The position numbers and the translations under genes are program-made. A DNA stretch of 64,000 nt from the NCBI RefSeq assembly GCF_018263855.1, contig NZ_CP073318.1, positions 2,356,001 through 2,420,000 of the forward strand, in the 5' to 3' direction. Below are positions 39,680 to 47,929 of the stretch, in pieces. The stretch is from Kutzneria sp. CA-103260 (lineage in GTDB: Bacteria; Actinomycetota; Actinomycetes; Mycobacteriales; Pseudonocardiaceae). The stretch's first letter is position 1. The number at the start of each line of letters is the position of its first letter. The notes beneath the pieces are model-generated. The model was not told where the DNA came from and ran no database searches. It saw only the letters and a list, made by a program, of their open reading frames with translations.

Positions 39680-40306
39680 ATGAGTGCAGAAATAGACCAA
39701 CTCGTGTGGCATGTCGGTGGACCGCTGTGCACTGAGCTCACGGGAGGTGGGGCCGCTGGGGCTGAGTGGTTCGACTATGCCGGAGACCTCGTTGTGGTCG
39801 ACGGCACGGTGGGCTGGATGACACCCGAGCTTTCGGGAGACGCTCCGTTTGTCCATGATGTGCCCGTCGGCGTGTACCCCGTTTACGTTGGAAGCCGCGC
39901 ATACCGGAACGAGGACAGTGTGGAATATCGTGCGACCACACTCGTCATGCCGATTGTCGAGCCCGAAAGGATAGTCGGGGCCGAATGGGACGAGGGATAC
40001 GATGATTACATGGAGATTGACAATTACGCCTGCTTGTGGGACGAACGAGCATCGCGGGCGACGCTCCCGCACTGGGCGTTCAACGGCGCCGAAAAGAGCG
40101 GCTTCATCCTCAACGTCGAGAGAACGATCCTAACCGAGGAAGCCCTTGCCAGGAAGGGAAACTGGTTCAACGGTGTCGCCGACCAGCAGTCCGGCGCGAA
40201 TGTGATGGCGTTTCCGGTCCCTGAGGAGGGGATCACGCTCACCGGCTTCGAAGCGCGCGACGCCGCTGGCGAACTCACCTGCCTCCTGCTCGCCACAGTG
40301 GATTGA
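39680..40306 (+). CDS. Hypothetical protein, DUF4241-like, lower GC
   Basis: 208 aa, soluble, no signal peptide. The central strands (DVPVGVYPVYVGSR, VMPIVEPERIVGAEW) and C-terminal strand (ELTCLLLATVD) resemble DUF4241 proteins; this is a pattern-level guess. Base composition and codon use (ATA, AAA, GGA, TTG) are visibly less GC-biased than neighbours, suggesting recent acquisition. DUF4241 proteins are sometimes linked to toxin-immunity loci, but no toxin is next to it. Start at ATG 39680 is supported by GAGAGGA; an in-frame ATG at 39644 is not. Confidence 0.6.
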   Translation: MSAEIDQLVWHVGGPLCTELTGGGAAGAEWFDYAGDLVVVDGTVGWMTPELSGDAPFVHDVPVGVYPVYVGSRAYRNEDSVEYRATTLVMPIVEPERIVGAEWDEGYDDYMEIDNYACLWDERASRATLPHWAFNGAEKSGFILNVERTILTEEALARKGNWFNGVADQQSGANVMAFPVPEEGITLTGFEARDAAGELTCLLLATVD

Positions 40307-40312
40307 CCGGTA

Positions 40313-40468
40313 ATGGACGCGCCGGCCTACGGTGCCGACGGTCGAGTGCTCGCGCAGCTGTACCACTCGATGTACCTGGCTGACGGCGCGGTCGGCAGCC
40401 ACTACCTGCGCCAAGAGCGACCGGCCGAGTTCTGTGCCCTGCTGCGCGGTTGGCTGGCCCGGGTCTGA
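40313..40468 (+). pseudogene. Remnant of an alpha/beta hydrolase C-terminus
   Basis: 51-codon frame whose end (GSHYLRQERPAEFCALLRGW) looks like the C-terminal part of an alpha/beta hydrolase, including the catalytic-His region G-H-Y. The rest of the hydrolase is not present upstream. It starts 7 nt after the hypothetical gene. Could instead be a spurious frame. Confidence 0.35.
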
Positions 40469-40495
40469 GCCTGGAAACAACGACCTGTTTCCCGC

Positions 40496-41263
40496 TCACG
40501 ATCCGAGCCAGCGCGACAGATCCCCGGCCTCCCGGGCCAGCACGGCTGGGTCGTCGTCCGGGACGAACTCGAGCAGGAGGTCGACCGGCCGGGCCTGCGC
40601 GACGAGTTCGAGCGCCGGCCGCCACAACCGCTCGCGTTCGCGCAGAGGTAGCCGGGTTTGCCCCGGCCACCACGAGAAGACGTGGATCGCGCTCACGCGA
40701 TCGAGCATCAGGCTCAGGCCGCGCAGCGCGCGGTGGTCCGGTTCGTCGACCGGGGGCTGCCAGTAGGTGGACAGCGCGTCGTGCCCCACGTCGTCAAGCA
40801 GCCGCAGCGCCGCCTCCGGCCTGTCCGCCAGCGTTCCGGAGTGGAACTCCAGCGCGAGCGAGCGTCCCCGGGCGGCCGCGATCGTCGCCGCCTCGCGAAG
40901 GGACGCGGTCACGCGCGAGCGTGTCGACCGGGAGGCGTCGGCGGAGCCTTCGACACCGGCCCACACCCTGATCCGCGCCGCGCCGAGTGTGCACGCGGCC
41001 GCTGTCAGGGCATCGAGTTCCTCGGCGCTGTCCCGGCCGGCGCGCCAGTACGAGCCGTAGGAACAGGTCGTCAAGCCGGCTGCGGAGGTCTGCTCACGCA
41101 CCCGGCGCAGGTCGTCCGCCGAGTGCGGCGGCGCGTGCACGTCGGCGCCCCATTCGACGATGCGCAGTCCGGCTGCGGCAGCGTCCTGCGCCACCTGCCC
41201 GGCCGGCATCGCGCGGAAGGTCACCGAGCACAGCCCGATCCGATCGCTCAGCACAGTCGACAC
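40496..41263 (-). CDS. Sugar phosphate isomerase/epimerase-family TIM barrel
   Basis: 255 aa, AP-endonuclease-2/xylose-isomerase-like fold: IGLCSVTFR start, LRIVEWGAD, LALEFHSG, IHVFSWW. Metal-dependent isomerases or epimerases of sugars and polyols. GTG start with GGGAG upstream and a LacI-type operator 11 bp ahead of it, consistent with a sugar-induced gene. No partner catabolic genes adjoin it. Confidence 0.78.
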   Translation of the reverse strand: MSTVLSDRIGLCSVTFRAMPAGQVAQDAAAAGLRIVEWGADVHAPPHSADDLRRVREQTSAAGLTTCSYGSYWRAGRDSAEELDALTAAACTLGAARIRVWAGVEGSADASRSTRSRVTASLREAATIAAARGRSLALEFHSGTLADRPEAALRLLDDVGHDALSTYWQPPVDEPDHRALRGLSLMLDRVSAIHVFSWWPGQTRLPLRERERLWRPALELVAQARPVDLLLEFVPDDDPAVLAREAGDLSRWLGS

Positions 41264-41273
41264 CAGACTCCCT

Positions 41274-41290
41274 TGGTAAGCGCTTTCCCA
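41274..41290. promoter_or_regulatory. LacI-family operator
   Basis: TGGTAAGCGCTTTCCCA: a near-palindrome around the central AAGCGCTT (CG centre), the typical LacI/GalR-family site. It lies directly upstream of the isomerase ribosome site, suiting repression. No lacI-type gene is present in the window. Confidence 0.65.
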
Positions 41291-41405
41291 TGAGACTAGG
41301 CGCAGTCTACGGCGTCCATCCGCCGGTAATCGTTTTCAGGCATTCCGGCGGCGTCGACCCGCCATCCCGCGAGTGGGCTGTCTGTCTTGGCGGGTCACCA
41401 ATAGA

Positions 41406-41463
41406 CTGTGTGTTCGGTGTCACACACTGTGGGTTCGTCGATACCGGCTGTCTGTTCGGTATC
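41406..41463 (+). repeat. 16-bp direct repeat upstream of ECF sigma gene
   Basis: CTGTSTGTTCGGTRTC at 41406-41421 and 41448-41463 (42-bp period), with a weaker related CTGTCTGT at 41378. The second copy ends 15 bp before the GTG of the sigma gene. It could be an autoregulated promoter element or activator site. Confidence 0.45.
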
Positions 41464-41478
41464 CCCCTGCGTAAGTAA

Positions 41479-42051
41479 GTGGACGAGGACAGGGAACGTC
41501 ACGTGGCGGTGCGCAGGCTGTGGTCCCGAGACCCGGAGCGAGTGGTGCCGGAGTCGCTGCGGACCGAGCGGCACGTCCAGCAGGCGTATGAGCGTTACGC
41601 GGGCGAGTTGTTCGGCTTCGCGCTTGGCGCGCTCGACGACCGGCAGCTCGCCGAGGACGTCGTGCAGGAGACCTTCGTCAAGGCCTGGCAGGCGGCCCGC
41701 CGGTTCGATCCCGAGCGGGGCTCACTGCGCACCTGGCTGTTCGCGATCGCCCGCAACGTCGTTTCCGACGCGGCGCGGCGGCGCGCGGGACACGCCTCGG
41801 CCGGCGCCGCGACCGAGCCGTCGAACGACGACCCGGTCGACCGGCTGCTGACCAGCATCCAGGTCAGCGAGGCGCTGGAGGGGCTCAGTCCAGAGCACCG
41901 CCAGACCGTGGTCGAGGTCCACTTCAACGGCCGTAGCTGTGCCGAGCTGAGCCGGCAGCTGCGACTGCCAGCCTCCACGGTGCGCAGTCGGCTGTACTAC
42001 GGGGTCCGCGCACTGCGGCTGATCCTTGAGGAGCACGGATGGCAAGCGTGA
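41479..42051 (+). CDS. ECF-type RNA polymerase sigma factor
   Basis: 190 aa. Sigma2 (AEDVVQETFVKAWQAARRFD, LRTWLFAIARNVVSD) and sigma4 (LEGLSPEHRQTVVEVHFNG, ELSRQLRLPASTVRSRLYYG) regions. Reads like the SigK/SigL group. It overlaps the anti-sigma gene by 13 bp, as is usual for ECF pairs. Likely autoregulates this operon and the two secreted/membrane genes that follow. GTG start at 41479. Confidence 0.92.
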   Translation: MDEDRERHVAVRRLWSRDPERVVPESLRTERHVQQAYERYAGELFGFALGALDDRQLAEDVVQETFVKAWQAARRFDPERGSLRTWLFAIARNVVSDAARRRAGHASAGAATEPSNDDPVDRLLTSIQVSEALEGLSPEHRQTVVEVHFNGRSCAELSRQLRLPASTVRSRLYYGVRALRLILEEHGWQA

Positions 42052-42698
42052 GCTGCCGCGAGGCACGCGCGGAGATGACCGAACTGCTGATGCTCGGCCA
42101 GCCGCTGCCCTGGCGGTTGAACCGGCACCTGGCCGAGTGCGACGAGTGCGGCCGGGAGCGCCGGGAGATCGCCGAGATCGCCGACGTGCTCGGGCGCGCC
42201 GACCCGGCGGTGGCCGAGGCCGGATGGCGGCCGCCACACGACGACCTGCCCGGACCGTCGCCGGACCTTGGCGCCCGCATCGGCCGGCAGGTCGCGACGG
42301 CGCGGCGGCGTCGAAACCGTCGCCGGGCCGCGCTCGGCCTGGCCGCCGCGGCGGCCATTGCCGCGATCGTGATCCTCCCGACGACGCTGCCGGCGTCCGG
42401 GCCGGCCAGCGTGGTGGCGCTGAGCCGGGACGGCTCGATGATCCAGCACTCGTGGGGCACCGAAGTGCCGGTCGCGCTGTCCGGTCTGGAACCGGGCCGC
42501 AGCTACGACATGGTGACCGAGGACGCCACCGGTCGCCGCGCGCCGGCCGGCAGCGTGCAGTCACCGACCGGCCAGCCCGTGCACACCCGCATGGTCACGT
42601 CCATGAACCGGGACGCCATCGCGACCTTGCTGATCATGGACGGTACGGGGGCCACACCGGTCGCCCGGATCCCCGTCTCCCCGCCGACCACCGGCTGA
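42039..42698 (+). CDS. Anti-sigma factor with zinc-finger and RskA-like C-terminal domain
   Basis: 219 aa. N-terminal ZAS-type motif H-xxx-CxxC (NRHLAECDECG) that binds the sigma factor, one membrane span (about 100-118, AALGLAAAAAIAAIVI), and an extracytoplasmic domain with LSGLEPGRSYDMV..ATGRRAPAGS, as in RskA. Expected to hold the sigma factor until an external signal triggers proteolysis. Confidence 0.88.
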   Translation: MASVSCREARAEMTELLMLGQPLPWRLNRHLAECDECGRERREIAEIADVLGRADPAVAEAGWRPPHDDLPGPSPDLGARIGRQVATARRRRNRRRAALGLAAAAAIAAIVILPTTLPASGPASVVALSRDGSMIQHSWGTEVPVALSGLEPGRSYDMVTEDATGRRAPAGSVQSPTGQPVHTRMVTSMNRDAIATLLIMDGTGATPVARIPVSPPTTG

Positions 42699-42769
42699 TC
42701 CCACACCGACACGGCACCGGACCGGCAGGCCCGGCGCTGCCGCACGCCCATCAACAGGAGGAAAACCTT

Positions 42770-44278
42770 ATGCGTGTCAACCGAATCGGCCTGATCGCGG
42801 GCGGTGCGCTAGCGGTCGCCGCGGCCGGCGCGGCGCTGCTGGCCGCAGGCGCGGCCACCGCTCAGTCGGCGGCCCAGCCGCAGCCGGTGCGCAGCACGCC
42901 GATCCCGGTCAGTTCCCGCGACCGCGTGTACACCGCGGACCAGACGTCCAACACCGTCACGGTGATCGACCCGTCCACGGACAAGGTGCTGGGCACCATC
43001 GCGCTGGGCGCCCAGCGGCTGTCCACCACGCTGAACCCGCAGTACCTCGGCGACGAGAACGTGCACGGCCTGGCGTTCTCCGACGACCACCGCAAGTTGG
43101 CCGTGGTCAGCATCGGCAGTGACACCGTGGACATTGTCGACACCGCGACCAACAAGGTGCTCAACCACACCGACGTCGGCCGGGCCTCGCACGAGGGCTG
43201 GTTCACCCGCGACGGCAAGCAGTTCTGGGTCGCCGACCGGGGCCGGGACACCGTGACGATCGTGGACGCGGTGCACGGCGGTGTTGTCACGGACCTGAAC
43301 GTGGGCGCCAATCCGTCCAAAGTGGTCATGAGCCCGGACGGGAAACTGGCCTACGTCAACCACCTGACCGAGGCCGAGATCACCGTCGTGGACGTCGCGT
43401 CGCACCGCGTCGTCGACCACATCACCGGCCTGGGCGACGCGTTCTCCTCCGACCTGGCGATCTCACCGGACGGCGCCGAGTTGTGGGTGCCGCACAAGCG
43501 AGCCGGGCTGACCACGGTCGTGGACCTGGTGCACCGCAAGGTGAAGACGGTACTGAAGACCGGGCCGGACACCAACCACCCGAACTTCGCTGGCCAGTAC
43601 GCCTACGTCACGGTCGGTGGACTCGACAAGACGGTGGTGTACAAGCGATCCAGCGGCAACCCGGCGCTGGTCGGCGCCATCCAGGACAACGGCCACGCCC
43701 CGCACGGCGTGTGGCCCAGCGGTGATGGCAGCCGTCTGTACATCGGTCTGGAGAAGTCGGATGCGGTCGACGTCGTGGACACCGCGACGAACAAGGTGAT
43801 CGACACGATCGCGGTCGGGCAGGAGCCGCAGGCGCTGGTGTACGTGCCCGACGCGGCGCCGAACGGTGGCGCCCCGAATCTCGGCCGTCAGGGACTGGGA
43901 CAGCAGGCGCACAACGTGCCGACCACGCTGCCCGACGGCACGCCCGGCGACACGATGGACCCGGTCAAGGGGCGCGCCCTGGAGGCGACGATCCGACCGG
44001 TCGCCGGCCTGGACATGATCGATCTGCAGGCACGGGGACTGCGGCCGAGCACCACCTACCAGGCCTACGGTATGGCCGCCGACGGCACCCGGACCAAGGT
44101 CGTCACGTTCGCGACCGACGGCAATGGCAACGCGCCGCAGGTGCTGGCGTTCGCGCAGTTCGACGGCACGTCGGTGGCGATCGTGCCGATCGGCGGCACC
44201 GAGCGGCCGGTGTCCACCGCCGACGACGCGCAGGCCGTGACCGCGGCCGATCTCTTCTACTGCGATTGCTGCTGCTGA
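42770..44278 (+). CDS. Secreted YVTN beta-propeller protein ending YCDCCC
   Basis: 502 aa. Sec signal peptide (MRVNRIGLIAGGALAVAA...ATAQSA), then repeated blades NTVTVIDPSTDKVLGTIALG, DTVDIVDTATNKVLNHTDVG, DTVTIVDAVHGGVVTDLNVG and so on (about seven), a C-terminal RskA-like beta domain (GLRPSTTYQAYGMAADGTR), and a terminal YCDCCC. Propellers of this family occur in metal and nitrite-reductase-like proteins. The terminal Cys cluster could bind Cu(I) or another soft metal. AGGAGG lies ahead of ATG 42770. Ends 1 nt before the YcnI-like gene. Confidence 0.85.
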   Translation: MRVNRIGLIAGGALAVAAAGAALLAAGAATAQSAAQPQPVRSTPIPVSSRDRVYTADQTSNTVTVIDPSTDKVLGTIALGAQRLSTTLNPQYLGDENVHGLAFSDDHRKLAVVSIGSDTVDIVDTATNKVLNHTDVGRASHEGWFTRDGKQFWVADRGRDTVTIVDAVHGGVVTDLNVGANPSKVVMSPDGKLAYVNHLTEAEITVVDVASHRVVDHITGLGDAFSSDLAISPDGAELWVPHKRAGLTTVVDLVHRKVKTVLKTGPDTNHPNFAGQYAYVTVGGLDKTVVYKRSSGNPALVGAIQDNGHAPHGVWPSGDGSRLYIGLEKSDAVDVVDTATNKVIDTIAVGQEPQALVYVPDAAPNGGAPNLGRQGLGQQAHNVPTTLPDGTPGDTMDPVKGRALEATIRPVAGLDMIDLQARGLRPSTTYQAYGMAADGTRTKVVTFATDGNGNAPQVLAFAQFDGTSVAIVPIGGTERPVSTADDAQAVTAADLFYCDCCC

Positions 44279-44279
44279 C

Positions 44280-44888
44280 ATGCGTTCCGTGCTGACCGCC
44301 TGCGGCGTCGTCACGCTGATGCTGCTCGCCGCCGGCACCGCCGCAGCGCACGTGCGCGTGTCCGCGCCGCAGGCGGTGGCCGGCCAACCGGCGACGCTGG
44401 ATTTCCGGGTGCCCAGCGAAAAGGAGGTGGCGACCACGGTCCGGGTGTCGGTGCGCATCCCCTCCGGCGTCACCGTGAGCTCGGTGGACCCCAAGCCGGG
44501 CTGGACCGTGCGGCAGGGCGCCGGCGAGATCGTGTGGACGGCCGACGCCCGCGATGCGATCGGGCCGGACCAGGCCGCGGACTTCACCGTTCGGGCCGCG
44601 ATGCTGCCGGACCAGCCGTCGATCGCCTTCGCCGCGCACCAGACCTACTCCGACGGCACCGTCGTGGACTGGGACCAACCGAACTCATCGGACGAGTTTC
44701 CCGCCCCGACGCTGAAGCTGTCCGGCTATACCACGCCCGCGCCGCCGAAGCCGGCAGCCGAACAGCAGCCGCCATCGGACTGGCAAACCCCGCTGTTGTT
44801 CAGCGCCTCGGGCCTGATCAGCACCGCGGCGCTCGTACTGCTCGTTCTGCGGCGGCGCCGTGTGCGCGAATCCGCCAGGCGCATCTAG
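44280..44888 (+). CDS. YcnI-like (DUF1775) copper-binding membrane-anchored protein
   Basis: 202 aa. Signal peptide ending AAA followed by HVRVSAP, so mature N-terminus is His, the copper ligand in YcnI; KPGWTV supplies the conserved Trp. DUF1775 beta-sandwich with WDQP near its end, a linker, one transmembrane helix (about 165-190) and a basic cytosolic tail. YcnI proteins bind Cu(II) outside the cell and are often with copper importers. Neighbouring propeller with a Cys tail supports a copper theme. Confidence 0.87.
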   Translation: MRSVLTACGVVTLMLLAAGTAAAHVRVSAPQAVAGQPATLDFRVPSEKEVATTVRVSVRIPSGVTVSSVDPKPGWTVRQGAGEIVWTADARDAIGPDQAADFTVRAAMLPDQPSIAFAAHQTYSDGTVVDWDQPNSSDEFPAPTLKLSGYTTPAPPKPAAEQQPPSDWQTPLLFSASGLISTAALVLLVLRRRRVRESARRI

Positions 44889-44926
44889 TTCTACCGGTCC
44901 GTCAGGTCGCGGATCTTGTCAAATCG

Positions 44927-44974
44927 TCTCGGCAGAAGAAACGGCGGCGGATCCGACCGTTACGTACGGCGAAA
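44927..44974. promoter_or_regulatory. Two candidate IclR operators upstream of esterase 1
   Basis: TTACG-TACGG-CGAAA at 44960-44974 (one mismatch to TTTCG-N5-CGAAA) and TCTCG-GCAGA-AGAAA at 44927-44941 (two mismatches); centres are 33 bp apart. The same palindrome occurs at 48000-48014, 48073-48087 and 52109-52154. Confidence 0.5.
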
Positions 44975-45073
44975 GATTTTGACGCTGTCGGGGGATGTGC
45001 CCGAGCGTGAGGTGTCGCGGAGGCGGCGCCTGGCACGTCGTCGGGCGCCGCCCCAACGGGAAGAGGGCATTCA

Positions 45074-46435
45074 GTGGCGCATGTGGAAGGTCCGGTCACC
45101 GGGGGCCGGCGCGATCAGGTGTTCGGCGGATTCTTCGGTGACGGGCTGGACAAGCACGGCTATGTCGAGGAGGAGTACTTCGTCTCCGGCGTGGCCGAGA
45201 TGTACCGGCCGGTCGGAGAGCTGTCGGCCGACGGGAAATGGCGGGTGGTGCCCGACGGACACACCGACTACAGGACCAGGGTGGTCGTGCACCGGCCCAA
45301 GGACCCGGCGAAGTTCAATGGCATCGTGCTGTGCGAGTGGACCAACGTGTCCGCGTTCATCGACATCTCCAACGCCGTGAACGAGCGCTTCTACAAGTCC
45401 GGATTCGCCTACGCCGCGATCTCCGCCCAGAAGATGGGGATCGAAGGCCTCGACCGCTACCCGGACACGGGCCTGACGAGGTGGGACCCGGAGCGGTACG
45501 GGTCGCTGCACATCCCCGGTGACGGCTACTCCTACGACATCTTCACTCAGGTCGCCCGCGCGCTCGCCTCGGCGAGGTCGCGGACCGGCGCGGATCCGCT
45601 GCCAGGGCTGGACGTGCGGCACTGCATTGCCACCGGCGAGTCGCAGTCGGCCGCGCGGCTGGCCACCTATATCAACGCCGTGCACCCGCTGGCCGGGTTC
45701 TTCTCCGGGTTCATGCCCTGCGTGTTGGTGGGCGGTGGCAGCGAGCTCCACAACCCGGAGATCATCCCCGGAGAGTCCAAAGAGGACTACAATCGCCGGT
45801 TCTACTCCCGGATCGTGAACACCACGATCCGGGACGACGTCGAGGTCCCGGTGCTCATTGTGCTGTCCGAGACGGAGGCCCGCATGTTCCGGGTCCAGCC
45901 GCAGCCGGACAGTGCATGGCTGCGGGTGTGGGAGGTCGCTGGCACGGTGCACGGGTCCGCCTGTGACACCGGCTATCGGGGCGACATCTCGGCGCGGGAC
46001 GGGGTCGTGGATCCCTTCAGCTTCGGTGGGTCGGCGCAGCGGATGGTGCGTTTCATGCCGATCATGGAGGCCGCGGCGGTGACGATGGTGGACTGGATCG
46101 GTGGTGGGGCGCCGTTGCAGCGGCAGCCCCGGTTGTTGCGCGGCACCGACCCTCGGGCGATTGTGACTGACGCGCACGGCAATGCTCTCGGCGGGGTGCG
46201 GATGCCCGAGATCGCGGTCCCGACGGCGACTTTCGAGACCGTGAGCAACCCCGTGTCCGGTGTGCGCAAGCCGTTCACCCAGGAGCAGTTGCGCACGTTG
46301 TATCCGACCGACGAGCACTACGTCGACGCTGTCCGGGCGGCCGTGGACGACTGCCAGATGAGCGGGCTGCTGCTGCCGGTGTGCGGCCAGGAGTACCTGG
46401 CCGACGCTGAGAAGGGCCCGCGCGCCCAGGGCTGA
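45074..46435 (+). CDS. Abhydrolase_10-type alpha/beta hydrolase, paralogue 1
   Basis: 453 aa, no signal peptide. Nucleophile elbow TGESQS (ATGESQSAARLATYINA), FNGIVLCEWTNVSAFID core and HGSACD late His region, as in the 'alpha/beta hydrolase domain' family (PF20091-like). Probably an esterase on a plant or microbial ester; substrate unknown. Its paralogue at 46514 runs toward it. GTG start; promoter carries IclR-type sites. Confidence 0.75.
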   Translation: MAHVEGPVTGGRRDQVFGGFFGDGLDKHGYVEEEYFVSGVAEMYRPVGELSADGKWRVVPDGHTDYRTRVVVHRPKDPAKFNGIVLCEWTNVSAFIDISNAVNERFYKSGFAYAAISAQKMGIEGLDRYPDTGLTRWDPERYGSLHIPGDGYSYDIFTQVARALASARSRTGADPLPGLDVRHCIATGESQSAARLATYINAVHPLAGFFSGFMPCVLVGGGSELHNPEIIPGESKEDYNRRFYSRIVNTTIRDDVEVPVLIVLSETEARMFRVQPQPDSAWLRVWEVAGTVHGSACDTGYRGDISARDGVVDPFSFGGSAQRMVRFMPIMEAAAVTMVDWIGGGAPLQRQPRLLRGTDPRAIVTDAHGNALGGVRMPEIAVPTATFETVSNPVSGVRKPFTQEQLRTLYPTDEHYVDAVRAAVDDCQMSGLLLPVCGQEYLADAEKGPRAQG

Positions 46436-46444
46436 TGCCACGAT

Positions 46445-46477
46445 GTCGGCCGCCGGGGAACAGGTCCGGCGGCCGAC
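46445..46477. terminator. GC-rich hairpin between convergent esterases
   Basis: GTCGGCCGCC (46445-46454) pairs exactly with GGCGGCCGAC (46468-46477) over a 13-nt loop, just after the stop of esterase 1. Typical actinobacterial terminator without a U-tract. Confidence 0.6.
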
Positions 46478-46496
46478 AGCCGAGGGAAACGTGGCG

Positions 46497-46528
46497 GTGC
46501 CCCCGCAATGGACTCATTGCGGGGGCAC
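46497..46528. terminator. Strong hairpin at the convergent 3' ends
   Basis: GTGCCCCCGCAATG (46497-46510) and its exact complement (46515-46528) with loop GACT: 14-bp perfect stem that overlaps the last codons of esterase 2. Likely a bidirectional terminator. Confidence 0.7.
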
Positions 46529-47929
46529 TGGTGCGCCTTCCGCCTCCGCAACGCAGGCGTCCGCCCGCGCGGGAAGGATCACGCCGCGCTCGCGGGCCGC
46601 GGCCGCGGCCTTGCGCACCCGGGCGAGATAGTCCTCGCGGGAGGGGTACAGCGCCCGCAGCTCGTCGGCGGAGAACGGCTCGTGGAATCCACCAGCCCCG
46701 GAGGTCACGTCGCCTCCGTTGCGCGCAAGGGGAACCTCGATTTCGGGCTGGCGAACGCCGCCCACGACGAGCCCGTGCGAGTCCCGCACGAACTCCGGCT
46801 TGCCGTCGGGCCCGGTCGTCATCTCGAACCGCGGCTGCAACAGCGGCGGCTCGCCGCCGTTGATCCACTCGTGGACCTGGTGGAGCACTGCGTCGGCGAC
46901 CGGCAGCCAGTCCACGAGACTGCCCTTCCGCCGCGCCGGGCCGGGAACGGCGATCCCGTCGCGCCGTGCAACCGCCATGTACAGCTCCATTTGCCTGCGC
47001 GGGCCGTGCGTGGCGCCGGCCACTTCCCAGTAACGGAAGGACGGGGAGTCATCGCGGCGCACCGGGTGGTTCATCTGCGCCTCGGACTCCGTGTTGACCA
47101 TGATCACCGGTGTGGTCAGGTCGTCGCGAACCTGGGTGGTGACCGCACGCGAACCCTGGCCGCGTCGGGCAGCGGAACGATCCCGTGGATCGTGGTGCGC
47201 GGTGTCGGCGAGGAAGTCGGAGCCACGGCCCGCCACCAGCATCGGCACAACGGCGTCGAACATGCCTTCCCCCGTCTGGATCGCGTTGAGGTAAGCCACC
47301 AGGCGTGAGCCCGACTGTGACCCGCCCGTCGCGATCAGCCTGCGCGCCGGAAACCCGCCCAACGGCGCGGTCCCCGCGGCGCGCAGAAGCCGGCCGACCT
47401 GGGTGAAGATGTCGTAGGACAGTGACTCGTCGGCGATGTGCAGGCAGCCGTAACGGTCCGGGTCCCACGCGACGAGTCCCTGCGAATCGTGGGCGAAGCC
47501 GTGCACCCCGACCGGCTGCGCCGAGACGGAGACGTACGCGAACCCGTCCAGGATTCCCGTCGTCTGCAGGAACGGGATCTCGAACCCGCTCGACACGTTC
47601 ACCCATTCGACGACAGCAGTGCCGTTGAACCGGGCCGGGTCCTCGGGGCGCCGCACGAGAATCCGTGTTCGGTAGGCCGCCGCGGCTGTGCGACGCACGG
47701 TCCACCGCCCGTCCGAGCCGAGATCGCCCACCGCCTCGAACCGTTGTGCCTCACCCGAGACGAAGTACTCCTCCTCGCGGTAGCCGAGCGCCGCCAAGTC
47801 ACCCAACTGATCGGGCCAGCTGGCGAACGGCCGGCCGTGGCGTCCCCCAGTGATCGGTCCTTCGACGTCGGGGATGAGGTTGCGCTCCCGCTGGGGTCGC
47901 TTCTCCTGAGGACCACTCACAGAGGCCAT
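46514..47929 (-). CDS. Abhydrolase_10-type alpha/beta hydrolase, paralogue 2
   Basis: 471 aa. Same family as the gene at 45074 (VEGPITGGRHGRP, GYREEEYFVSGEA, FNGTAVVEWVNVSSGFE), with nucleophile elbow TGGSQS and ATHGPRR near the catalytic His. Start at ATG 47929 with AGGTG upstream; the frame extends to 48052 without a start signal. Divergent from the IclR regulator, sharing a promoter region with two IclR-type palindromes. Confidence 0.77.
   Translation of the reverse strand: MASVSGPQEKRPQRERNLIPDVEGPITGGRHGRPFASWPDQLGDLAALGYREEEYFVSGEAQRFEAVGDLGSDGRWTVRRTAAAAYRTRILVRRPEDPARFNGTAVVEWVNVSSGFEIPFLQTTGILDGFAYVSVSAQPVGVHGFAHDSQGLVAWDPDRYGCLHIADESLSYDIFTQVGRLLRAAGTAPLGGFPARRLIATGGSQSGSRLVAYLNAIQTGEGMFDAVVPMLVAGRGSDFLADTAHHDPRDRSAARRGQGSRAVTTQVRDDLTTPVIMVNTESEAQMNHPVRRDDSPSFRYWEVAGATHGPRRQMELYMAVARRDGIAVPGPARRKGSLVDWLPVADAVLHQVHEWINGGEPPLLQPRFEMTTGPDGKPEFVRDSHGLVVGGVRQPEIEVPLARNGGDVTSGAGGFHEPFSADELRALYPSREDYLARVRKAAAAARERGVILPARADACVAEAEGAPVPPQ

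Noticed and set aside
42026..42769. N-terminal extension of the beta-propeller frame
   Set aside because: Overlaps the anti-sigma gene in another frame; AGGAGG plus signal peptide place the start at 42770.
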